Below are positions 1 through 7,208 of a stretch of DNA of 25,484 nucleotides, piece after piece. Within the stretch, counting starts at the first letter, position 1; each line of letters starts with the position of its first letter. The stretch is taken from assembly GCA_026707185.1 (NCBI GenBank), contig JAPOXI010000123.1, positions 1-25,484 on the forward strand, read 5' to 3'. Under the pieces are notes generated by a model, which was given only the letters and a program-made list of their open reading frames with translations, had not been told where the DNA came from and searched no databases. Origin of the DNA: Chloroflexota bacterium. Its GTDB lineage: Bacteria; Chloroflexota; UBA11872. The translations under genes were made by a program, and so were the position numbers.

Positions 1-3000
1 CCCCCGCCACCGTCAGCGCGCCGGTTTCGGCGTCCAGCGCGAAGGCCGCGGCGTCGTTGCCGACGGTGATGGCGTAGGTCACAGAGCCGGACCCCGTGGT
101 CGTGGCCGTGACCGTCCCCACCGCCGTAGCCGCCGCGCTGTTCTCGGCCACGCTGAAGCTGTACGACTCGGCGCCAAACACCGGCGGCGGACAGGTCGAG
201 GTCGTCGCCGCCACCGCAGCGGGCGCGCTCCAGGTGTCCGTGTAGCCCGCCCCGCTGCCGAACGCCCGCACCCGCACCTCGTAGGCCGTCCCGCACGTCA
301 GCTCGGCCAGCGTGGTCGTGGCGGTGGTGACATCGTCCGCCGCCGTCGTCCAGGTCTCGGCGCCGCTGGTCCGGTAGTCCACCTGGTATTTCGTGGCCCC
401 GGGCACCGCGGCCCAGCTCAGCGCCAGGCTGGTCACCGCCGGCGTGGCCGCCAGGTTCGCCGGCGGCGGCGGCGCGTCCGCCACATCCGTCACGGTCACC
501 GTCACCGTCGTCGTGCCCGCCGCCGGGCCGCCGCCCAGCACCAGGGCGCGCACCGTCAGGGTGTAGGCCGCCGTGGTCTCGTAATCCAGCCGGCCGCCCA
601 GCACCAGCGTCCCGGCCAGCGCATCCACCGCCCACTGGCCGGCCGCATCGCCCGCGGTGATGTCGTAGATCACCGTGCCGCCTTCCGGATCGTTGGCCGT
701 CACCGTCCCCACCGTGGTGTTGAGCGCCGCGTCCTCCGCCACGCTGAAGGCATAGCTCTCCGCCTCGAACCCCGGCGGCTCGTCCACATTCGTCACCGTC
801 ACGGTCACCGTCGTGGTGGCGGTCCCGCCCGCGCCGCCATCCGCCGTCACGGTCAGGGTGTAGGTCGGCGTCGTCTCGTAATCCAGCGGCCCCGCCACCT
901 TCAACTCGCCGGTGTTGGCGTCCAGCGCCCACACGTCGCCCGTATTCCCCGCCGTCAGCGTGTGCGTGACGGGACCTCCGCCGGCCACCGTGGCCCGCAC
1001 GATCCCCACCTGCACCCCCGCCTCGAAGTCCTCGGCCACGGTGAAGCTGTAGCTGGACGCGGCGAACGCCGGCGGCGGACAGGTGCCGGTCGTCACCGCC
1101 ACCGACCCCGAGGGCTGGCTCCAGGCCGTCCCGTAGGTCGTCCCGCTGCCGCGCGCCCGCACCCGTAGCGCGTAGGCCGTCTGGCAGACCAGCCCGTCCA
1201 CCGTGTGACTCGTCCCCGTGATCACGTCACGATGCGTGGTCCAGGTGCCCGTCGCGCCCTCGCGCACCTCCACCCGGTAGGCCGCCGCGTCGGCCACCGC
1301 ATCCCAGCTGACCGCGACGCTCGTCGCCGCCGGCGTCCCCGCCCGCAGGTTCGCCGGCGGCGGCGGCGCGCAGAACGGCAGGTTGAGGGAACTGAGATCG
1401 TTCGTCGCCACCGCCCGCAGGTTCAGAGGCACGCAGCCGGTCAACGTATTGCCCGACAACCGCAGTTCGGTCAACTGGTCCAACCAGCCCAATTCGGCCG
1501 GCACGTTGCCCGTCAGGCTGTTGCCGCTGAGGTTCAGGGTCGTCAACCCGAACAGGTGCCCGATCTCGGACGGGATGCTGCCGCGCAGGCTCTGGCTGGC
1601 CAGGTTCAGCCCCGTCACCCGCGTGGGCGTGCCGCCCGTCGTCACGCCGGTCCAGCTGGTGAGCGCGGTGTCCGTGCTCCAGTTCAGCGCGGCCGAGCCC
1701 CGCAGCGTGGGCCCCACCGCCAGCAGCGTCTCGCAGTCCGTCACCAGCTCGCGGTTATCGGCGGGATTGGGGATCACCGTCCCGTTGGTGCAGGTCGGCG
1801 CGGCCGGCGGCTGGGCCGGCGTAAACGTCGTCGTCTGCCCGTCCCCCGGCGTGATGTCGGCGTAGGCCTGCAGCGTGTCGCGGTAATACGGCTGCAGCCC
1901 GCCCACCGTCGTCACCCGCGTGGTCGCGTGCGCGTCCGTCGTCGCCGCCGTGCTGATCCGGCTGGACAGGTTCGCCAGCGGCTGCGTGTGCTCCGGGTCG
2001 CCCGCCGGCGTGTCGTCCCGCACCGCCTGCACCACCCCCGCGTCGTCCGTCACCACCGCCCACGACGCCACCGCCTGCCAGGCCTCGAACCCAATCGCGT
2101 TATGCGCGCCCATGGGGGCGAGAAAGATCACGGCCTCGCGGCCGCCGATTTCATCACCCAGAGCCTTTTCCGCCGCCACCACCCGCGCCTGCAACCCCGC
2201 CTCGTACGCGCCGCGGGTCTGCAGCGGGTCCGACCCATTCGTCCCCGCCTCGTGCTCCCGCACGTACAGGTCGTAGGACGCCGCCTCGTCCCTCCGGTCG
2301 TAGGCCACCGTCACCGTCGCCGGCGTCGTACCGCTGCCCAGCAGGAAGCTGGTCACCGCGTAATCCGCGAAACACGTCAGGAACAGGTAGTCCCTCGACT
2401 CCCCGCCCCGCGCAATCGCCAGGAAATTGGCCTTGGCGGTTTCGCGGAGATACGGGTCCAGCGCATCCAGCACGACGGCGAACAGAACCTCCAGCGCGCC
2501 CACGCTTGGCATCGCCTCGGCTGCGTCCAGCCGTAGCCAGAAGCGAATGGCGTCCTCGCGTTGTGCTGCCGTCCGTGCAATGCCTCGCCAGGCGCACCGT
2601 ACCGAGGTGGCCGCCGGCGTCCCCCGGATCGCCACGTGCGCCGGCGAGGCGCCTGCGCCATACAGCCCGTCCTCCAGTAGATCCTCCACCGTCGCTGTCG
2701 CCCCGCTGGTCGTTGCCTCGCCCCGCCCCTGGACAGCCTGACGCCTGGCGGTCGGTCCCGCGGGTGCGGCGGCGGCCGCCGAACCATCCGAAGACGCGCT
2801 GGCGACGCCACGCGTTGCCTCGGCGGCCCTCGATGGAGTGGCCGCTCCAGTCGCCTCGGCTGCGGACCACGACCGCGACGCAACCACGGCCTCTGCGGGA
2901 AGCGGATCCGCGGCGACCGACGCCAACACCGGGAGCGACGATCTGGCCTCGCTGCGATCACCGGTCCCCCCGCAGCCCACGCTCAGCGCCACCAGCGCGC

Positions 3001-3079
3001 CAATCAGCAATGCCTTGACCTTGCGCTCGCTGAGCGTGATGTCGGCTCGCCGCGCCTGGAATCGCAGCCGGCGGCCCAT
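1..3079 (-). CDS. LRR-FN3-cadherin lipoprotein-like surface protein (3' end outside window)
   Basis: The minus frame from ATG 3079 stays open to the left edge, giving 1026 residues without a stop; the C-terminus is missing. Residues 21-36 form a short hydrophobic stretch ending in LSVGC, a degenerate lipobox with Cys36, so I infer a lipoprotein. Residues ~40-130 are Ala/Ser/Thr-rich. Residues ~130-400 are a mostly helical domain I do not recognise. Residues ~445-570 are plant-type leucine-rich repeats (LNLSGNSLTGNVPAELG) with a CETLL...LNWS...W.GV N-cap. After that come FN3 (~571-668), cadherin-like (~668-763), cadherin-like (~763-866), FN3 (~867-963) and the start of a third cadherin-like module. 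The cadherin-like modules share SYSFSVAE and LDYETT. The start overlaps the upstream LRR gene's stop as TGATG, implying translational coupling. Probable role: adhesion or binding outside the cell (inference). Confidence 0.85.
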   Translation of the reverse strand, partial: MGRRLRFQARRADITLSERKVKALLIGALVALSVGCGGTGDRSEARSSLPVLASVAADPLPAEAVVASRSWSAAEATGAATPSRAAEATRGVASASSDGSAAAAAPAGPTARRQAVQGRGEATTSGATATVEDLLEDGLYGAGASPAHVAIRGTPAATSVRCAWRGIARTAAQREDAIRFWLRLDAAEAMPSVGALEVLFAVVLDALDPYLRETAKANFLAIARGGESRDYLFLTCFADYAVTSFLLGSGTTPATVTVAYDRRDEAASYDLYVREHEAGTNGSDPLQTRGAYEAGLQARVVAAEKALGDEIGGREAVIFLAPMGAHNAIGFEAWQAVASWAVVTDDAGVVQAVRDDTPAGDPEHTQPLANLSSRISTAATTDAHATTRVTTVGGLQPYYRDTLQAYADITPGDGQTTTFTPAQPPAAPTCTNGTVIPNPADNRELVTDCETLLAVGPTLRGSAALNWSTDTALTSWTGVTTGGTPTRVTGLNLASQSLRGSIPSEIGHLFGLTTLNLSGNSLTGNVPAELGWLDQLTELRLSGNTLTGCVPLNLRAVATNDLSSLNLPFCAPPPPANLRAGTPAATSVAVSWDAVADAAAYRVEVREGATGTWTTHRDVITGTSHTVDGLVCQTAYALRVRARGSGTTYGTAWSQPSGSVAVTTGTCPPPAFAASSYSFTVAEDFEAGVQVGIVRATVAGGGPVTHTLTAGNTGDVWALDANTGELKVAGPLDYETTPTYTLTVTADGGAGGTATTTVTVTVTNVDEPPGFEAESYAFSVAEDAALNTTVGTVTANDPEGGTVIYDITAGDAAGQWAVDALAGTLVLGGRLDYETTAAYTLTVRALVLGGGPAAGTTTVTVTVTDVADAPPPPANLAATPAVTSLALSWAAVPGATKYQVDYRTSGAETWTTAADDVTTATTTLAELTCGTAYEVRVRAFGSGAGYTDTWSAPAAVAATTSTCPPPVFGAESYSFSVAENSAAATAVGTVTATTTGSGSVTYAITVGNDAAAFALDAETGALTVAG

Positions 3080-3690
3080 CACGACCCCGGCTCGCAGGTT
3101 GGCAGGTCCAGCTCGTCGCGATCGCGCAGCGGCAGGCCGGGCGGCACGCAGCCGGTGAACTGAGTGCCCGTCAGCGCGATCTCCTCCAAGTTGGGCATGT
3201 CGGCAAGCTCTCGCGGAATGTCGCCGCTCAAGCTGTTGATCGCCAGGTCCAGCGTGCGCAGCTTGGTCAACTCGCCCAGTTCGGGCGGGATCGGTCCCAT
3301 CAAGCGATTGTGGCCAAGATTGAGATGCTCAAGCTGGGACAGGCTCCCCAACGCCGCTGGGATTTCAGCCCAAAACAGGTTGTGGCTCAAATCCAGCGTG
3401 CGCAGCCCCGTGAGCTTCCCCAGGGCACCCGGTAACCGTGCCGACATGCTGAGGTCTGGAAGCACCAGCGCCTCAACGCGCCGCGGCGTCTCGCCCACAC
3501 GCACGCCGTCCCAGGCATCGATACCCTGGTCGGCGCTCCAGGTGGGCCGCGACCGGCGCTCAAGCGCCTCATGAGACTCCGCGAGCGCGAGGCGATCCGC
3601 CTCAAACTCGGGAGTCGCGTCCGGGTCCGGCACTACAACACTCGCCCGGCACGCACCGTGTCCGCCACCGTGGGCCGCCCGGGCTGCCAT
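3079..3690 (-). CDS. Plant-type LRR protein; 3' part of a split propeller-LRR gene
   Basis: The 203-residue frame consists of a short N-cap (TWS...AWDGV...TPRRV) and about five plant-type leucine-rich repeats (LRTLDLSHN...EIPAALG, SGDIPRELADMPNLEEI), ending in DELDLPTCEPGS. It aligns along its length with the C-terminal ~190 residues of the intact paralogue at 5182-7197, whose end is DELDLPTCEPGT. Here the LRR part is in a different frame from the propeller part, which ends at 3633, so the two frames overlap by 58 bases. Homology to the paralogue begins at the ACR..V.DPDA stretch, just before the other frame's stop. A strong Shine-Dalgarno sequence (AAGGAGG, 3701-3707) sits 10 nt ahead of ATG 3690, so separate translation is possible. 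No signal peptide is visible, so an independent product would be cytosolic. A disrupted gene or a programmed frameshift is equally possible. Confidence 0.7.
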   Translation of the reverse strand: MAARAAHGGGHGACRASVVVPDPDATPEFEADRLALAESHEALERRSRPTWSADQGIDAWDGVRVGETPRRVEALVLPDLSMSARLPGALGKLTGLRTLDLSHNLFWAEIPAALGSLSQLEHLNLGHNRLMGPIPPELGELTKLRTLDLAINSLSGDIPRELADMPNLEEIALTGTQFTGCVPPGLPLRDRDELDLPTCEPGS

Positions 3691-5045
3691 GGGGCGGACA
3701 CCTCCTTGGTGGCCAGCACCAGAACATTCGTGCCATCCGCCGTCACCGTCGCCACGATGTCAGGTCCCAGAGACTTGGCGTTCTCCCGACCAACGAGCGC
3801 GATTTGCCCGCCGTCAGGCGACCACGCGGCGGCCAGCACCTCGTCCACGAACCTGTCGATATAGCGGTTGCTGACGATCCTTAACGGCGTCGTTTCTCCC
3901 GTTTCCAGCCTGGCGACAAACGGCGGGGAATCGGGATTGGACCTGACGAGGATCCGCGTCCCGTCCGGCGACCAGGCCACGGTGTCAATCCAGGCCTCGG
4001 CCGGATCCTCCTCCGCCGGAACTCCAGTCCTTCGAGGCGCCTGCCATTGCGGAATGTCGCTGACCCGAATCGAGTTCGTTTCGGCCATCCCAACGGTGTG
4101 CAGCGCGACGCCGCTAGCTTCTGCTTTGGCAAACGCCAGGCGCTGGCCATCCGGCGACCAGCTGGGCGCGCTCACCACATCGGTCGCAACGCGCCATCGC
4201 TTTGCGCCGTCGGCGCCAACCACATAGAGCTCGCGGCCACGCTGCTCCACAGAATTGCGTCCCGGCTGGCGATATCGAACCACCGCGAGGTGCTGGCCGT
4301 CGGGCGACCATTGGGGCGGCTGGTGCAGCATGGGGAACTCGTCGTCCAACACCTGCTGCACGTCCGTGCCGTCGGCCGCCATGGTGTGAAGACTCAGGCG
4401 AATGCCGCTCGGAGGAAGGACAGAGCCGACGATTCGTTTGAAGCGTCCAGCGTCTGAAAGGAAGGCGATCTGCCGCCCATCCGGCGACCAAGCCGGATTG
4501 AAGTCATTGCCCACGTTCGCCGTCAGCTGCTCGATGCCTCCGCCGCCGAGCCTCACGAGGATGAGCTCAAGGCCTTCTGAGTCGGTCAGGATTCGATTGG
4601 TGCCGTCAGGCAGGATGTCCGTCTCCCGCCGACAGTCGGTGTAAACCAGCTGCATACCGTCCGGCGCCACGGCAAAAAAGGTCCCCGGCACGCTCTTCGC
4701 TATCAGCCGGCGCTTCGAGCCGTCCGACGTGATGCCCTGCAGGTTGCCCTGATCCGTGAAGTACACCTCCGAGCCGTCCGAACTCCAAGCCGCAACGTCG
4801 TTGTCAAACCGTGGCCCCCAGGGGAACTGATCCGGCCCGCATTTGCCTCTATTGCGTGGATTGCGGGTCGGTGGACCGTGGGCGTCGACTTGACCCTCTC
4901 TGACGATGACGATGTCCGCGGACCGCGAACTCCAATTCACCAGACGCCAGATGCCGATTGGCGCAACGACGGTGACCAGCATCAGCAGCGCGACAAGGGC
5001 ATGCCCCCTACGCCCGTGCAGCCCACCCAACAACCGAGCCCCCAT
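3633..5045 (-). CDS. Membrane-anchored seven-blade WSPDG (TolB/PD40-like) propeller; 5' part of a split gene
   Basis: The 470-residue product has one hydrophobic segment at about residues 15-38 after a basic N-terminus, giving a type II anchor with the bulk outside. Seven PD40-type blade motifs follow: AWSSDGSEV, AVAPDGMQL, AWSPDGRQI, QWSPDGQHL, SWSPDGQRL, AWSPDGTRI and AWSPDGGQI, which fits a seven-bladed propeller. It is a close paralogue of residues 1-480 of the gene at 5182-7197; the nucleotide match is very high around 3937-4110 against 6061-6235. It stops at TAG 3633, where the paralogue continues into leucine-rich repeats, because the repeats are in another frame here. The start ATG 5045 overlaps the stop of a peptidase relic (TGATG), preserving an ancestral coupled junction. 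PD40 propellers usually bind proteins or peptidoglycan-associated partners; the ligand is unknown. Confidence 0.8.
   Translation of the reverse strand: MGARLLGGLHGRRGHALVALLMLVTVVAPIGIWRLVNWSSRSADIVIVREGQVDAHGPPTRNPRNRGKCGPDQFPWGPRFDNDVAAWSSDGSEVYFTDQGNLQGITSDGSKRRLIAKSVPGTFFAVAPDGMQLVYTDCRRETDILPDGTNRILTDSEGLELILVRLGGGGIEQLTANVGNDFNPAWSPDGRQIAFLSDAGRFKRIVGSVLPPSGIRLSLHTMAADGTDVQQVLDDEFPMLHQPPQWSPDGQHLAVVRYRQPGRNSVEQRGRELYVVGADGAKRWRVATDVVSAPSWSPDGQRLAFAKAEASGVALHTVGMAETNSIRVSDIPQWQAPRRTGVPAEEDPAEAWIDTVAWSPDGTRILVRSNPDSPPFVARLETGETTPLRIVSNRYIDRFVDEVLAAAWSPDGGQIALVGRENAKSLGPDIVATVTADGTNVLVLATKEVSAPWQPGRPTVADTVRAGRVL
3701..3707 (-). promoter_or_regulatory. Internal Shine-Dalgarno for the LRR frame
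   Basis: AAGGAGG on the minus strand lies 10 nt upstream of ATG 3690, inside the propeller frame, where it encodes Lys-Glu of TKEV. The intact paralogue has GAGCGGGAG at this place, which is weaker. It could allow internal initiation, but it could also be a coincidence of codon choice. Confidence 0.4.
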
Positions 5046-5131
5046 CAGCGCGTCTGGTACAGCGCGTACAGCGCCATGATGTCCGCCGGGTACGGTGAGT
5101 AGTTCGGCTCACCAAAGCACTCAGCGACCGA
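5045..5131 (-). pseudogene. Relic of a second peptidase gene (last ~28 codons)
   Basis: Read on the minus strand this segment encodes SVAECFGEPN... followed by PADIMALYALYQTR and a stop. The last 14 residues are identical to the C-terminus of the peptidase at 7209-10319, and the DNA matches at about 39 of 42 bases by hand count. The rest of the gene is gone: upstream the frame is open for only ~17 codons before it meets the preceding gene's stop at 5182. The relic's TGA overlaps the ATG of the following propeller gene. The layout implies that a peptidase/propeller-LRR gene pair was duplicated in tandem and the second peptidase was later deleted. Confidence 0.85.
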
Positions 5132-5181
5132 TGACAGGTGCCGGCTCGGCCCTACGCCGCGCGGTGGCCCCAGGCCGCCTA

Positions 5182-7197
5182 TCACGTTCCCGGCTCGCAG
5201 GTTGGCAGGTCCAGCTCGTCGCGATCGCGGACCGGCAGTCCGGGCGGCACGCAGCCGGTGAACCGATTGCCCGCCAGCGCGATTTCCTGCAAGTTCGGAA
5301 GATCCGCGAGTGCAGGCGGAATCTCCCCGCTGAGCTGGTTGGACGATAGGTCTAGGACCCGCAACTGGTCCCGCTGGCCCATTCGGGACGGGATCGGTCC
5401 GGTCAGCTGATTGTTGCTGAGGTCGAGGACCTCGAGATCGTCCTGTTGCCCCAAGATCTCCGGGATCGGGCCATCAAGGTGGTTATCCCGCAGCACCAGC
5501 ACGCGCAGGGCTGGTCGCCACGGAATCGCCTCGCGCAGGGCTCCGCGCAGGCCGCGGCCCCCGAGGTCCAACTCGCGCACCACGCGTGGCGTCCCTGCCA
5601 GCACCACGCCGTCCCACTCGGCCATTGGGCGCGCAGGACTCCAGTTCAGCGCTTCGCCGCCAACCAGGCTCTTTTGCACTTGGATGAGGTCCACGCAATG
5701 ATTGACCAGCCATTCATTCGCGTCCGGGTCGGACACCGCCCCGCCGGTCCGGCACGCCGCGTCGTCCGACGGTCCCGGCACGTAGCGGGCCCGCTGCGCC
5801 AGGAGCTCCGAGTCCGAATAGACCGGGTTCTCCCGCTCGGCCAGCACGCGCAGATCCGTGCCGTCCGCCGCGACCGTCGCCACGACGCCGGGTCCCTCCA
5901 CGAACTTCCCGCGGGCGAGCAGGGCGATCCGGGTGCCGTCCGGCGACCACGCGACTTCCCGCAGGCCTTCCAACAAGCCATCCGGCGACCGCGGATCGGC
6001 ATACCCAATTCGTGTGGTACGGCCGGTCGCCAGGCTGACGACGAATGCCGGGTGATCGGAGTTGGACCTGACGAGGATTCCCGTCCCGTCCGGCGCCCAG
6101 GCCACGGTGTCAATCCAGGCTTCCGTCGGATCCTCCCCCGCCGGAACTCCAGACCGTCGAGGTGCCCGCCACTGCGGGATGTCGGTGATCCGAAGCGAGT
6201 TCGTCTCGGCCATCCCCACGGTGTGCAGCGCGACGCCGCCGGCTTCCGCTTGGGCAAACGCTAGTCGCTGGCCGTCAGGCGACCATGAGGGCCCGCTGAC
6301 CACATTGGACGCCAGGCGCCACCGCGTGGCGCCATCAGCGCCGACGACATACAGTTCGCGGCCGATCTCTTCGAAATTGACGGCGAATCCATGCCGCACT
6401 TCCTTGTAGACATACCGAACCACCGCCAGGTGCCTGCCGTCCGGCGACCATTGCGGCGGCTGATGGAGCACGGCGAAGTCGTCGCCGAGCACCGGCCGAA
6501 CGTCGGAGCCATCGGCCGCCATGGTGTAGAGGCCCATACTCCGAGGTCCCGTAGGAGTTTCGAGTTCGGACCACCCGGCGTCGGAAAGGAACGCGATCCG
6601 CCGGCCATCCGGCGACCAGGCCGGATAGAACTCCACCACGGAGTTGTCCGTCAGTTGGCTCGCCGTCGTGCCATCACCTGTGACGTCGAAGAGATCGTAC
6701 GAGTGGCTCGTTCCGGTCGGCCATGGCCGGCAGCCCACATACACGATGTGGTGTCCTTCCGGGGCTACTGCAAAGGACGTCCAGGTACCAACCATGGGCA
6801 GTGCCGAGTCCACGATTGGCGGTCTGGCGGTGGCGACTTGCCAAAGCCGCCAGCCATCCGCCGTGACCGCGAAGATGCGCCCGCCATCCGTCAGGTAGAC
6901 GACCGATCCATCCGGACTCCAGGCCACCTCGTCATAGTCTGATCGCGGGCCCCACGGAAACTTGTTGGACGTGCATTGGTCGAAGCTCAGCGCGGCGTGG
7001 TCATTGTGTGGCACTGCCAACGTCGCCGCGCCATGGTGGTCTAACCGGTACGTTGGCTCTTCCCGTTCGATCACCTTGATCTCGCGCGGGCCAAAGCCAG
7101 CCAGGCGGCAGAAGCCGAGCCCTCCAACTACCACAAGCGCTAGCACAAGCACCGCCAGCAGCATCTCCGCTCCGGGCCCGCGTAACCAACCACTCAT
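5182..7197 (-). CDS. Membrane-anchored seven-blade propeller fused to plant-type LRR domain
   Basis: The 671-residue product starts with a hydrophobic anchor at residues ~11-34. Seven blade motifs follow (AWSPDGSVV, AVAPEGHHI, AWSPDGRRI, QWSPDGRHL, SWSPDGQRL, AWAPDGTGI, AWSPDGTRI; residues ~90-465). After a linker there is a CVDLIQVQKSL...LNWS...WDGV N-cap at ~500-540, and LRRs to the end (LDLSNNQLTGPIPSRMGQR, LDLSSNQLSGEIPPALADL). The cap resembles the plant LRRNT layout (D..LL...L....L..W...W.GV) with fewer cysteines. ATG 7197 lies 11 nt after the peptidase stop, so the genes are probably co-transcribed and translationally coupled. I infer an extracellular, membrane-tethered binding protein with two protein-interaction surfaces. 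No enzymatic residues were recognised. Confidence 0.88.
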   Translation of the reverse strand: MSGWLRGPGAEMLLAVLVLALVVVGGLGFCRLAGFGPREIKVIEREEPTYRLDHHGAATLAVPHNDHAALSFDQCTSNKFPWGPRSDYDEVAWSPDGSVVYLTDGGRIFAVTADGWRLWQVATARPPIVDSALPMVGTWTSFAVAPEGHHIVYVGCRPWPTGTSHSYDLFDVTGDGTTASQLTDNSVVEFYPAWSPDGRRIAFLSDAGWSELETPTGPRSMGLYTMAADGSDVRPVLGDDFAVLHQPPQWSPDGRHLAVVRYVYKEVRHGFAVNFEEIGRELYVVGADGATRWRLASNVVSGPSWSPDGQRLAFAQAEAGGVALHTVGMAETNSLRITDIPQWRAPRRSGVPAGEDPTEAWIDTVAWAPDGTGILVRSNSDHPAFVVSLATGRTTRIGYADPRSPDGLLEGLREVAWSPDGTRIALLARGKFVEGPGVVATVAADGTDLRVLAERENPVYSDSELLAQRARYVPGPSDDAACRTGGAVSDPDANEWLVNHCVDLIQVQKSLVGGEALNWSPARPMAEWDGVVLAGTPRVVRELDLGGRGLRGALREAIPWRPALRVLVLRDNHLDGPIPEILGQQDDLEVLDLSNNQLTGPIPSRMGQRDQLRVLDLSSNQLSGEIPPALADLPNLQEIALAGNRFTGCVPPGLPVRDRDELDLPTCEPGT

Positions 7198-7208
7198 TGC
7201 ACTGCCCG

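Noticed and set aside
1205..2536. 443-codon open frame on the plus strand
   Set aside because: It is antisense to the LRR-FN3-cadherin gene and its translation is an Arg/His/Pro-rich sequence without domains, typical of a shadow in GC-rich DNA.
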